A DNA stretch of 55,360 bases from the NCBI GenBank assembly GCA_030065055.1, contig JASJDS010000061.1:1-55360 (forward strand), written 5' to 3'. The translations under genes and the position numbers were made by a program. How positions within the stretch are numbered: the stretch's first letter is position 1; every line of letters starts with the position of its first letter. Shown here one piece after another: positions 36,170 through 45,190 of the stretch. The notes under the pieces are model-generated. The model made no database searches. It was not told where the DNA came from and was given only the letters and a program-made list of their open reading frames with translations. This DNA comes from Calothrix sp. MO_192.B10 (GTDB lineage Bacteria; Cyanobacteriota; Cyanobacteriia; Cyanobacteriales; Nostocaceae).

Positions 36170-36284
36170 GCAATAAATTGACCTACAAACGGTCGAAAGT
36201 GTGGGAGCGAACCACACTGTAATCTATATTGAATTATTGGACTATTGATTGAAAAACCTAGGGATAATAATTATCCCATGTCTT

Positions 36285-37439
36285 CTACTTACTAGCCACG
36301 GAAATTGTGTAATCAGGAGCAATCGCATCTGCTGCTGCTGCTACTTTCTTAACTACGTTTTCTGGTAAAGGAACATAGCCAAGTTCCGTACTCACCTTTT
36401 GACCTTCAGTTAAGCCATACTCAATCATTGCCTCTATAGCTTTAGCCTTGGCAGGATTGTCATATTTTTTGTAAGCCAAAATCCAAGTATAGGTCACAAT
36501 TGGATAAGATTCTTTCCCTTCTGGATCTGTGATGAAGGCACGGAGGTTTTCTGGCAGAGTAATTGCTGACAAAGTCTTAGATGCAGCTTCATCAGAAGGT
36601 TTAATAAATTCCCCTTCTTTATTTTCTAAGGTAGCAAAAGCTATTTTATTGAGTTTGGCATAACCATACTCAATGTAACCAATAGAACCCTCACTTTGTT
36701 TAATCTGAGCCGTTATACCTTCATTACCTTTAGCACCTACACCAGTAGGCCATTGTACAGTTTTGCCATCACCAACTTTACTTTTCCATTCTGGACTAAT
36801 GGCACTTAGGTGTTTAGTAAATACACCTGTGGTTCCACTACCATCGGAACGATGGACGAATGTGATATTTTTGTCAGGAAGATTAACTCCAGGGTTAGCT
36901 GCTGCCAACTTGGGATCGTTCCACTTCTTTATTTTACCCAGAAGAATATCAACATAAACTTCTCTGGATAATTTCAGGTCTTCCACACCAGGCAAATTAT
37001 AAGCCAAGACAACGCTACCAGCAGACATTGGTAGCAAAAGTACTCCTCTACTAACCTCGTCAATGTCTTTATTCTTCATTGCCACGTCGCTAGCACCAAA
37101 ATCTACCGTACCAGCTTTAAATTGCTTGACTCCAGCACCACTACCAACTGACTGATAGTTAACTTGCAAATTGGGATATTTTTTGTTCAAATCTGCAAAC
37201 CAACGCTGATATAAAGGAGCAGGAAAGGAAGCTCCAGCTCCATTGATGGTGAGTTTGCCACCTAAATCTAAGTTTCCTGTGCTAGTGGCAGCAGTATCAG
37301 TAGCACTACCAGGAGTTGGCTGATCTTGAGTGGCTGTGTCAGTAGCACCACCGCAAGCTGCAAGACTAGTTGCAAGTACTAATACGGAAATATTTCTCGC
37401 TAGGGGAGAAAATTTTGATACACGTAAGTCCAAAGACAT
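36285..37439 (-). CDS. pstS: phosphate-binding lipoprotein PstS
   Basis: Periplasmic receptor that hands phosphate to PstCA. 384 residues. Lipoprotein signal peptide with lipobox LAAC (Cys29; TSLAACGGATD), so it would be processed by the LspA encoded in this window. A T/D/Q/S-rich linker follows. The phosphate-binding residues are in INGAGASFPAPLYQRWF, YQSVGSGAGVKQF, DFGASDVAM and HRSDGSGTTGVFTKHL. Length is normal. It is first in the operon, with a candidate Pho box 53-71 bases upstream of its ATG. Induction by phosphate starvation through the SphS-SphR system is expected. Confidence 0.97.
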   Translation of the reverse strand: MSLDLRVSKFSPLARNISVLVLATSLAACGGATDTATQDQPTPGSATDTAATSTGNLDLGGKLTINGAGASFPAPLYQRWFADLNKKYPNLQVNYQSVGSGAGVKQFKAGTVDFGASDVAMKNKDIDEVSRGVLLLPMSAGSVVLAYNLPGVEDLKLSREVYVDILLGKIKKWNDPKLAAANPGVNLPDKNITFVHRSDGSGTTGVFTKHLSAISPEWKSKVGDGKTVQWPTGVGAKGNEGITAQIKQSEGSIGYIEYGYAKLNKIAFATLENKEGEFIKPSDEAASKTLSAITLPENLRAFITDPEGKESYPIVTYTWILAYKKYDNPAKAKAIEAMIEYGLTEGQKVSTELGYVPLPENVVKKVAAAADAIAPDYTISVASK

Positions 37440-37491
37440 GGATATCTGATTTTAGTAATTTTTTCCTAAGCGTTTACAATATAGTTCCCAA

Positions 37492-37510
37492 TGGTAAAGA
37501 AAAGGTTAAC
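37492..37510 (-). promoter_or_regulatory. candidate Pho box of the pst operon
   Basis: Read on the minus strand, GTTAACCT-TTT-CTTTACCA forms two 8-base direct repeats spaced by 3. The known cyanobacterial SphR/PhoB box consists of PyTTAAPyPy(T/A) repeats spaced by 3; each half here has one mismatch. The position upstream of pstS is right. Only two clear half-sites are seen where three are common. Confidence 0.5.
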
Positions 37511-37611
37511 ATTCTCAGTTTCAGCTTGATGATTTAGAGTAACTTTTTCAAAATTTAATTTTCTTTGAAATTTATAACTATTCACAAACTATTTACTTGA
37601 CACTCTCAGGT

Positions 37612-38829
37612 CTAAAGACACTGAGATTCTTTCATCATAGGGAGCGCAACCGCTTTACCCTCAGAAAGCATCTTGACCGTATGCCCTACGGCTGCAAGCC
37701 CTCTAATCAGAACTACTTCAGATGCGGCAACATCTCTATCAGTTGTGTAGCTGCAATTGTCGCATTTATGAACACGCTCTGCTAATGTCTTCTTACCTGT
37801 TTCCTGTTGGCAGTTGGGGCATATTTGGCTTGTTTTCCGTGCATCCACTTTTTGAAAATAGACACCACGGTTAAAACAAGTTTGCTCAAGGATGTTAAAG
37901 AATTGACCAAAACCCGCATCAAGGCAATGTTTACCCAACATCCCACGGGATAGACCAACCAAATTTAAATCCTCAACAAATATCATCCCTACGCCTTCAC
38001 ATAGTTGATGTGAAAGCTTTCTATGCCAATCTTTACGACAATTAGCAACGTATTCATGGAGCTTTGCAACCTTCCTTTGTGCCTTATGCCAATTTTTCGT
38101 GCCCTTTGGTTTTCTGGTAACACGCTGTTGTAGCAATTTCAGCTTACATTCGGCATCAACAAAAAACCTCGGACGCTTGACCAAAAGACCATTGGAAGTT
38201 GCAACCATTGACGTTAAACCCACATCTACACCCAAAGCCTTACCATGTGGTGTCGGTTGAGGTACACTTACATCCCACTGCAACGTTATCATTGCATACC
38301 ATCCAGAGATGCGCTTAACAATTCTCACTTGCTTAACCTTCGCATCTTCTGGTATTGGTCGAGATTTTCTAAATCCAACCACACCAATTACAGGCAATTT
38401 AATCTTGTTGCCCATAACAGGATTGTTTTTGAACTGAGGAAAAACAAAACTTCGCATCCGACCACGCTTTTTAAATCTGGGAAATCCAAAGTTACGTTCC
38501 CACATCGAAGTGAAAGCTGTTTCAACCCTCTTTAATGTCTGTTGCAACACTTGGGACTGAACCTGCTTAAGATGTGGATATTGTTTTTTAGCCTCAGTCA
38601 ATGCTTTGGCTTGACTGTTATATGTAGGTCTAGGAGTATCAGCAGGAATGATGTACTGACTTTTGATAGAGCATGAATTTACATCACACGCACGGGATTT
38701 ATACCAGTCCTTACGCTCACCCAAAGCATAGTTATATACTTGGCGGTTTGCCTCTAACCACTCGTTAAATATTTCTTTCTGGTCAGCAGTAGGTTTTAGC
38801 TTAAATTCATACGTGAGTGTAAATGTCAT
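37612..38829 (-). CDS. tnpB: TnpB (OrfB), RNA-guided RuvC nuclease of an IS200/IS605-type element
   Basis: About 405 residues, apparently intact. N-terminal TnpB fold: YEFKLKPTADQKEIFNEWL, QSQVLQQTLKRVETAFTSMW. RuvC motifs: GVDVGLTSMV (Asp202), IFVEDLNLVGLSR (Glu286) and TTDRDVAASEV (Asp366). The zinc ribbon has two CxxC pairs (ICPNC, CDNC). TnpB proteins cut DNA next to a transposon-specific motif using an RNA from the element's right end. AGGAGG eight bases before the third ATG fixes the start; an upstream GTG and ATG overlap that site. No tnpA accompanies it, so the element is non-autonomous. The stop lies inside a short hairpin (CTCAG...CTGAG, 37604-37624), probably the right-end structure. 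Confidence 0.93.
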   Translation of the reverse strand: MTFTLTYEFKLKPTADQKEIFNEWLEANRQVYNYALGERKDWYKSRACDVNSCSIKSQYIIPADTPRPTYNSQAKALTEAKKQYPHLKQVQSQVLQQTLKRVETAFTSMWERNFGFPRFKKRGRMRSFVFPQFKNNPVMGNKIKLPVIGVVGFRKSRPIPEDAKVKQVRIVKRISGWYAMITLQWDVSVPQPTPHGKALGVDVGLTSMVATSNGLLVKRPRFFVDAECKLKLLQQRVTRKPKGTKNWHKAQRKVAKLHEYVANCRKDWHRKLSHQLCEGVGMIFVEDLNLVGLSRGMLGKHCLDAGFGQFFNILEQTCFNRGVYFQKVDARKTSQICPNCQQETGKKTLAERVHKCDNCSYTTDRDVAASEVVLIRGLAAVGHTVKMLSEGKAVALPMMKESQCL

Positions 38830-38838
38830 TCTCATCAC

Positions 38839-39279
38839 CTCCTAAGTTAATACGCAGCTAAATTGTATAAAGTAAAAAAATCAGGTGATTGTAGTGCGGG
38901 CATCCTGCCCGCTTTATGTATACAATTTAGACGCTTAACAGCTTATAACACTAGACAACATTTCTATCTATCGTCAGGACGAAAGTTAGCAAGATGAAGT
39001 TAAATTGATACAGTGACTAAAGTCACTCGTGTCGCTTGTATCCCAGGTCTAAAGACGCGCTTGTTTTACGCATACCGGAGGTTCCTTATAAACGAATGGC
39101 ACGCTTGTTAATTATTTTTAGGGGTGGTTTTTCCTTCATGCTGCCGGATTTTTACAGGTTTAGACCCTGCCGTGCCCTGACGAAGAATGGATGTGTCGCA
39201 AACATGATTTGCACTGGTATTATTTCTGATTTTTGATAATAGGCGATCGCTCCTACAATTGCCTATTATCAATTAAGGA
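38839..39279. mobile_element. left flank of the TnpB element, with direct repeat and hairpin
   Basis: Gene-free DNA. GCGGGCATCCTGCCCGC (about 38897-38913) is a compact hairpin. CAGGTCTAAAGAC occurs here at 39044-39056 and again at 37607-37619 at the tnpB stop, in the same orientation. The repeat may mark the two ends of the element or a duplicated target. No open frame of a recognisable family is seen. Confidence 0.45.
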
Positions 39280-39876
39280 TTATTTTTTAGAAGAAGAGCT
39301 ATTGCGTTGTTCTCTGGGAAAAGGAGAATCGACAAAGCCTAATTCAAACAGTTGCTGATAAGCCTTTTTGCCCAAAGGGCGGGTTGGGTTTTGACTTTTA
39401 ATAATTTGTACTAGCAAAGGTAGGGCTAGTTCTGGCTTATTTTGGGCGCGATGTACTAAGGCTAACTGATAGGTGGCTTCATCGCGCATTTGAGCAGTTT
39501 CTAATGCCCTTTTCCGTAAAGTATCGGCAACTCTGTTATCAATTCCCGAAAAGCTAGAGAACAGCTGTTGATAGGAATTGGATAATTGATTAAACACTAT
39601 GCGTGCTTCTTTGAGTTTACTAGAAGCAACGGGATAATTTTGGGAAGAAACCGCACTGCTAGCTTCACTCATCAAGCGTTGTCCCCCCTTAATACTTAAA
39701 AGGTTGCTAGTTTCAGTGGCTGGACGTAGGGTATTGGGATCTTCAGGATTGATTGGGCTGGGAGAAGAGGGAGGTAGGGGTTGTACTTGGGCATTAACTG
39801 GAGATAACCAGTGTATACTGGCGATCGCTGATAGTAAAGTCGAACAAATTAAAGGAACAGTTGCAGCAAATTTCAT
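39280..39876 (-). CDS. secreted or periplasmic helical-repeat protein, cyanobacterial
   Basis: 198 residues. Signal peptide about 1-29 (VPLICSTLLSAIASIHWLSP, cleavage after VNA). A Pro/Ser-rich linker (PPSSPSPINPEDPN) is followed by an all-helical core (LKEARIVFNQLSNSYQQLF, TLRKRALETAQMRDEATYQL, ALVHRAQNKPELALPLLVQI) with TPR-like spacing. A basic Ser-rich tail ends the protein. No catalytic motif; family not known to me. It is divergent from the PrcA-like protease gene, 174 bases apart. Confidence 0.75.
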   Translation of the reverse strand: MKFAATVPLICSTLLSAIASIHWLSPVNAQVQPLPPSSPSPINPEDPNTLRPATETSNLLSIKGGQRLMSEASSAVSSQNYPVASSKLKEARIVFNQLSNSYQQLFSSFSGIDNRVADTLRKRALETAQMRDEATYQLALVHRAQNKPELALPLLVQIIKSQNPTRPLGKKAYQQLFELGFVDSPFPREQRNSSSSKK

Positions 39877-40050
39877 GGGTTTCAGGGGAGCAACAACTCA
39901 ACAAAATAGGGAATATAAACTTTGGGTATCTTAACTCTGTTTTGGTCTTTGACAATGCAAAGCCCATTTATTTGAGTTTATGTGATTTAGACTTACACTC
40001 AGTTGTATCTGGTTCCCATTGTCTTTATACAGTAGCTAAAATCATCGCTT

Positions 40051-42153
40051 ATGAACGATCGCATAAATTCTGCTGATGCTGCCACTACAGGTATGCCAGA
40101 AAGTAGTCTGGGGATGATTTTACAACGTGGTGGGGAAGAATTGTGCTTGCAAAAGGTGAGCGATCGCTTTACCCTTCGTTTTAATAGCCAACTCTCACCA
40201 TCCCAATTATCCCAGTTGGGTTGGGGCATATGGCAGCGTAGTATTCCCCAGGCAAGGTTGGAATTATTTCGAGTTAGCCCCCAGCACTTAGAGAGGGCTA
40301 TGTCCCTAGGGAGGGCTGCCGAAAATGTTGCTTTTGCCAGTCACGTTTACCAACTCAAAGATCATCCAGGAACCTTTGTTTATCTTAGCGATGAAGTTAC
40401 GATTCAATTTGCTGCTGGGGTGAGTGCTGCGAAAATTCACTCCCTGACAACCCAATTTCATCTTATTGAATATAAAGCCGTTACCGCACTCCCCAATACT
40501 TTTGTGTTCTTAGTCAGCAAACAAGCTACTACTAACCCGATAAAAATCGCCAACAAGTTAATTGCTTTACCGGATGTCGTCGCGGCGGAGCCAAATATTC
40601 TCATCCACCAAGAAACCTATTACCAACCCCGTGATTCTCTCTATAACCAGCAATGGTATCTCAACCACAATGGAGGTTATCAATTAAGCTCCTTGTCCCA
40701 TATTTCTGTGGAAAAAGCTTGGGATATCACCAGAGGTAATCGTTCTGTGGTGGTGGCTGTGGTGGATGACTCTTTTGACTTAAACCACCCAGATTTTCAA
40801 GGCACTGGTAAAGTGATTGCCCCTAGAGATTTAAAGGAAAATGATTTTTTACCATTACCAGGGGAGAAAGAAGCCAGCCACGGAACTGCTTGTGCGGGTA
40901 TAGCGGTAGCTGAGGAAAATGGTAAGGGAGTAGTAGGAGTAGCCCCTGGCTGTGCCTTAATGCCCATTCGCACCACTGGTTTTTTAGATGATCACTCCAT
41001 TGAAAAAATCTTTTACTGGGCTGTGGAAAAAGGAGCCAGCGTTATTTCCTGTAGTTGGGGGGCTTCAGCGGTTTACTTCCCCCTGTCCCTGCGCCAAAGG
41101 GCTGCCATTGCTTATGCTGCCAGGAAAGGACGCAATGGTAAAGGGTGTGTCATTTTATTTGCTGCGGGTAATGCCAACCGTCCGGTGAATGGAAAAGTAT
41201 ACGAACGCAATTGGCCGAAAAAGATTTTACAGGGTAATACCCATTGGTTAGGTGGTTTTGCGGTACATCCCGATGCGATCGCTGTTGCTGCTTCCACTAG
41301 TTTGAACCAAAAAGCTGCCTATAGTAATTGGGGGGAAAATATTTCTGTATGTGCCCCTAGTAACAATGCTCCCCCAGGAATGTGGTTCCAAGAAACTGGG
41401 TTTGTGTTTACCCAACCAGCCATTTCCACTTACCTCCCAGGACGGGGAATGTTCACCACAGATCAATTGGGAGCAGCAGGGTACAATCCTGGAGACTTTA
41501 CCAGCAACTTTGGCGGTACTTCCAGTGCTACCCCCGTAGTAGCAGGAGTCGCAGCCCTGATTTTATCGGCAAATCCAGATTTAACGGCTCAACAGGTCAA
41601 GGGTATTTTAGAAGAAACTGCGGATAAAATTGTTGATCCTAATGCCGATCCCCAATTAGGAATGCGTGGGGGTACTTATGACGAGAATGGTCATTCCCTG
41701 TGGTTTGGTTATGGCAAAGTTAATGCCGCTCGAGCAGTGCAAGCAGCTTACCAGATGGGCGTGGCGGCTGGGGTGCCTAGCAGATATATAGGGGAAAAAA
41801 GCGATCGCTCCATCAAAATTCCCGACAACTATCCCCAAGGGATCAATAGTATAATTGCGATTTCTGAATCTAGCTCAGTCAAAGATATCCAAGTCAAGGT
41901 TAATATTAGCCACGAATTTCTGGGAGATTTAGAAATTTACTTAATTGCTCCCAATAATCAGCGAGTATTATTACAAAGTCGCACATTGGGTTGTCGCACG
42001 CATTTACAAGCTACCTACTCCCTGGGTTCCCATCCAGCACTCAAACAATTATTATCTTTATCTACTAAAGGATATTGGCAATTATGGGTGGTAGATATGG
42101 CATCACAGGATGTGGGCACAATCAATCATTGGGAGTTATCTTTAGGTATTTAG
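40051..42153 (+). CDS. prcA: subtilisin-family calcium-dependent protease, PrcA-like
   Basis: 700 residues. The N-terminal about 190 residues look like an inhibitory prodomain; no signal peptide is evident. The S8 peptidase domain has all three catalytic residues: Asp239 in VVVAVVDDSFDLNHPD, His277 in EASHGTACAG and Ser491 in GGTSSATPVVAGVAALI. The oxyanion Asn lies in ILFAAGNAN. The C-terminal P domain (about 600-700) has VKVNISHEFLGDLEIYLIAP and WVVDMASQDVGTINHWELSL. This order matches the Ca-dependent protease PrcA of Anabaena, linked there to heterocyst-forming strains. Whether it is cytosolic or exported is unclear. Confidence 0.88.
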   Translation: MNDRINSADAATTGMPESSLGMILQRGGEELCLQKVSDRFTLRFNSQLSPSQLSQLGWGIWQRSIPQARLELFRVSPQHLERAMSLGRAAENVAFASHVYQLKDHPGTFVYLSDEVTIQFAAGVSAAKIHSLTTQFHLIEYKAVTALPNTFVFLVSKQATTNPIKIANKLIALPDVVAAEPNILIHQETYYQPRDSLYNQQWYLNHNGGYQLSSLSHISVEKAWDITRGNRSVVVAVVDDSFDLNHPDFQGTGKVIAPRDLKENDFLPLPGEKEASHGTACAGIAVAEENGKGVVGVAPGCALMPIRTTGFLDDHSIEKIFYWAVEKGASVISCSWGASAVYFPLSLRQRAAIAYAARKGRNGKGCVILFAAGNANRPVNGKVYERNWPKKILQGNTHWLGGFAVHPDAIAVAASTSLNQKAAYSNWGENISVCAPSNNAPPGMWFQETGFVFTQPAISTYLPGRGMFTTDQLGAAGYNPGDFTSNFGGTSSATPVVAGVAALILSANPDLTAQQVKGILEETADKIVDPNADPQLGMRGGTYDENGHSLWFGYGKVNAARAVQAAYQMGVAAGVPSRYIGEKSDRSIKIPDNYPQGINSIIAISESSSVKDIQVKVNISHEFLGDLEIYLIAPNNQRVLLQSRTLGCRTHLQATYSLGSHPALKQLLSLSTKGYWQLWVVDMASQDVGTINHWELSLGI

Positions 42154-42411
42154 ATATTTAAAAATGGTAGATATATCTTGTGCAAATATTAACTATAAAT
42201 ATTGACCGGAAAATAAACTGGATACAAGCACCCGGATTCATCTGTGGAGAGGAAAAAATGTTTTCCGAATTTCATTAGCCCCTCGATTCATTGATGGAGT
42301 AACTGTTAGCGTAGCACAAGAGTGAAGGAGGCTAACTGATAACTGATAACTGTTAGCGTAGCTCCTCCGGAGGAGGCTAACTGATAACTGAAATGACTGT
42401 GAGCGATCACT
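42154..42411. repeat. intergenic with CTGATAACTGATAACTG-type tandem repeats
   Basis: Repeats of CTAACTGATAACTG and GTTAGCGTAGCTCCTCCGGA with an internal CTCCTCCGGAGGAG palindrome at about 42363-42376. No gene. Related sequence lies at about 29745-29815. Confidence 0.6.
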
Positions 42412-43179
42412 TTAAGAATTAGACACTTGTGCCAAGGCAGGAGGGTTAGCAACTACCAAGTGATCCTTACTTAATTTTTGCAAAGCCTTCCCTAAATCCT
42501 GAGTCAAGGTTTTAGCATCTTTTTTCACACAACCATTGAGATAATCAGCTACAGAGATTGGCGCGCCAATATTAATACTGACATCTGCACCCCACTGAGG
42601 ATATTCTTGATTGTAATTTAGACCTATGGGGACAATTTTTGCTCCCAATCCTGGATGGCTGGATTCAGCCGTGAGAGCCAGACGAGCAATTCCAGCTTTG
42701 AGGGGATGAACCTTACCATCACGGAAAATACCTCCCTCCGGGAAAATAACTAAAGATTCTCCCTGTTGGAGTAAATCAACCCCATGACGCAGAGTAGTGA
42801 TGGATGGACGTTGGGGATTCACTGGAAAACCACCCATGCGTCGGACAAACCAACCTTGTATCCCTTGACATTCATTCATTGTCACCATGAATCTCAAGTC
42901 TCTCCCTGTGGCAAAACGCCCAGCAGCATAGGGTACTAGTAATGCATCCCAACGAGAACGATGGGTAGGAGCGAGGATTATTGGTCCAGTTTCCGGAATA
43001 TTCTCTTGTCCAGTAATTCTAATCTGACGAAAAAAGAAGGGTAAAACTAAGTTATGTCCCAAGAAATAAGCTAGAGGACTAAACCAAGGACAAACATGAG
43101 AATTAGTAACAGTTCTATTGCTTACAGTAGTAATTTTTGTTTCGTATTCAGTATGGGAATAAGAATGGAGTTCCATCAT
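42412..43179 (-). CDS. plsC: 1-acyl-sn-glycerol-3-phosphate acyltransferase
   Basis: Makes phosphatidic acid from lysophosphatidic acid at the membrane. 255 residues. The HX4D catalytic motif is THRSRWDAL (about 73-81); motif III is IFPEGGIFRDGKVHPL. PlsC-typical VNPQRPSI and IGLNYNQEYP follow. A weak hydrophobic stretch about 35-52 (PLAYFLGHNLVLPFFF) is the membrane contact. Glycine of FPEG and downstream P are present, so it should be active. Two ATG codons open the frame. TadA lies upstream on the same strand, 119 bases away. Confidence 0.93.
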   Translation of the reverse strand: MMELHSYSHTEYETKITTVSNRTVTNSHVCPWFSPLAYFLGHNLVLPFFFRQIRITGQENIPETGPIILAPTHRSRWDALLVPYAAGRFATGRDLRFMVTMNECQGIQGWFVRRMGGFPVNPQRPSITTLRHGVDLLQQGESLVIFPEGGIFRDGKVHPLKAGIARLALTAESSHPGLGAKIVPIGLNYNQEYPQWGADVSINIGAPISVADYLNGCVKKDAKTLTQDLGKALQKLSKDHLVVANPPALAQVSNS

Positions 43180-43298
43180 AACGGTGATTGGTAGTTGCTG
43201 AATGGAATATCGTTAAAATGTTTAATAGTAACACCGTAGATTTTCTTCCCTGACTTGTGCTATTCCTACTGGACAGTTTCACCTCTGTCCTTTATTTT

Positions 43299-43778
43299 TT
43301 ATCTCTGTCGCCGATGAGCAAACCAAGCTTGTAGATGTTGGCGACAAGTAGATTCAAGAACGCCTCCAATGACTCTAACCCTGTGATTAGATGCTGCACC
43401 ATCGGGAATGTTCTCAACAGTACGAATTGCGCCAGTTTTAGGATCGTCCACTCCATAAACTAAAAATCCTAAACGAGATTGCACAATTGCACCAGCACAC
43501 ATGGGACAAGGTTCCAGAGTTACGTAGAGAGTACATTCATGCAAACGCCAAGTTTGTAACTTGCGAGCTGCTGCTCTTAAAGCAATAATTTCTGCATGAG
43601 CTGTGGGATCTCGATCGCGCTCTTTACGGTTTTCTCCTTCACCTACCATGTTGCCGAATGAATCAATAATAACAGCCCCTACCGGGACATCACCAGCATT
43701 TCCTGCTGTCTTGGCTAAGTCTAATGCATGACTCATCCATTGCCTATGTTGTAAATACTGAGTCTGTTTAATTAACAT
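43299..43778 (-). CDS. tadA: tRNA adenosine(34) deaminase TadA
   Basis: Converts A34 to inosine in tRNA-Arg(ACG). 159 residues. Zinc-binding and catalytic motifs: PTAHAEIIAL (His and catalytic Glu) and LEPCPMCAGAIVQSRL (two Cys). VPVGAVI and NHRVRVIGGVLESTC complete the fold. Length is normal. The start codon is preceded by an A-rich stretch with no clear ribosome site; an initiation a few codons later is possible. Confidence 0.95.
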   Translation of the reverse strand: MLIKQTQYLQHRQWMSHALDLAKTAGNAGDVPVGAVIIDSFGNMVGEGENRKERDRDPTAHAEIIALRAAARKLQTWRLHECTLYVTLEPCPMCAGAIVQSRLGFLVYGVDDPKTGAIRTVENIPDGAASNHRVRVIGGVLESTCRQHLQAWFAHRRQR

Positions 43779-44278
43779 TCATTTTTTTTTGTCAGCAGAA
43801 ATACTTGAAAATTCTATGGGTTACAAAATAGAATTACCATACATATTTTATTGCTAGTGCTTTACTACACAAATTATTTATATTTGCTTACCACTGCCCA
43901 ATGATCATAAATGCTTTGTTATTCTTTCCATATATACCTTTGTGACTATATGTTGTTTGGCGATCATCCATCTTATCATCAAAGTTATCTCGTACAATCA
44001 TTAGTATCTTTAATGACAGTTATTCACATTTATATATGGGAATCGGCAGGGTGAACGAAAACGTAAGTAATAAGTAATAATTAATAAGTAATAAGTAATA
44101 CAGGGGTTCCTACTCAAATGAGGTTGTACCAGCATCCAGAATTGCCAAGTCTTTCTGCTTCAAGTATGTACCTCACCAGATAGAGAAACCCTTTGACTTT
44201 TGACTTTTGACTTTTGACTGACGCTCAGCGGTTGACCACAGTCTTTTTCCCTGATCCGAATCGGGATTAGATATTTAA
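43779..44278. repeat. intergenic with STRR runs
   Basis: An AATAAGT array lies at 44062-44100 and four copies of CTTTTGA at about 44191-44220. No gene. The rest is AT-rich. Confidence 0.6.
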
Positions 44279-44590
44279 TCAAGATGATGCAGCGAGCAGA
44301 GAATCTAGTTGACCTAGCGTATCTAACTTATACATATCATCACAACCACCAATATGCTGGTTATTGATAAAAATTTGTGGGACAGTTCGCTTCCCATTGG
44401 CTCGTTCTGACATTTTGTTCCTAGCCGGTGCATCCCCATCAATTTTATATTCGGTAAATTTTACTCCCTTCCACCACAACAGCATTTTGGCACGGATACA
44501 GTAAGGACAAGTTTGCCAGGTATAAATCTCAACATTGGCTTTTACCTGTTCCGATTGGCGATTAAATAGGGCATTAATAAATTTGAGCAT
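44279..44590 (-). CDS. grxC: glutaredoxin 3 (dithiol)
   Basis: 103 residues, cytosolic. Dithiol active site TCPYCIRAKMLL (about 29-40), GKRTVPQIFINNQHIGGCDD with cis-proline and glutathione-binding residues. It reduces disulfides or glutathionylated proteins with glutathione. It differs from the CGFS protein at 13057 in having two active-site cysteines. Stands alone. Confidence 0.95.
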   Translation of the reverse strand: MLKFINALFNRQSEQVKANVEIYTWQTCPYCIRAKMLLWWKGVKFTEYKIDGDAPARNKMSERANGKRTVPQIFINNQHIGGCDDMYKLDTLGQLDSLLAASS

Positions 44591-45190
44591 CTTATGAACT
44601 ACTTAGGAATTAGTTTATAAGTTTAATTATGCCTTAGTTTAGATAGATTAAATAAACCATGTCTACTTTGAAAATCATAGTTTCTGCTTACTAATATTCA
44701 ATCGGGTGAAGAAAGGGCACGGCATTATTAAGGTTATGACCTATGCAAAAATATTGTAGGTGCCGTGCCCCTACAGAGGAATTTTTTTCACTTGTTATAA
44801 CTCGTTTCCAGGCTCAGCCTGGAAACGTATCCGTTGGAGGCTCTGCCTCCCTAAAATGAATCTACTTGGTAAAACCTTGTAACCTGGAAAGCTAGATTTA
44901 ATAAATGATCGCAACACATACCTCGGTAGAGACGTAGCATTGCTACGTCTCTACAAGAATCTTTTTTCGTTTAGGAATTTTTTTTAATTACGTCTACCTT
45001 CATCCATCTCATAAAAACAAATTACCAATATAATTATTTTCTATGGCTTAAATACCCCACAATAACAAACATAAAATAACATTCCTATTCCTCAAGGATG
45101 ATTTCCCCAATCCGTTCTTGACTTCTTGTAATACACGATGTAGTATAAAAGGTCTGAATCAGAAGGGAAAACTCCTGATAAGAGTGCATC
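44591..45190. repeat. 600-base intergenic region with four strong hairpins
   Basis: GGGCACGGCA (44715-44724) pairs with TGCCGTGCCC (44761-44770). CGTTTCCAGGC (44803-44813) pairs with GCCTGGAAACG (44817-44827), loop of 3. GGAGGC and GCCTCC (44836-44850) pair around TCT. The palindrome with arm GTAGAGACGTAGCA is at 44926-44954. No gene. These are tandem but unrelated hairpins, probably independent dispersed elements. Confidence 0.75.

Noticed and set aside
38919-38932. TGTATACAATTT near the TnpB gene as another GntR operator
   Set aside because: Only a partial single half of the tandem pattern, in a transposon flank; chance match is likely.
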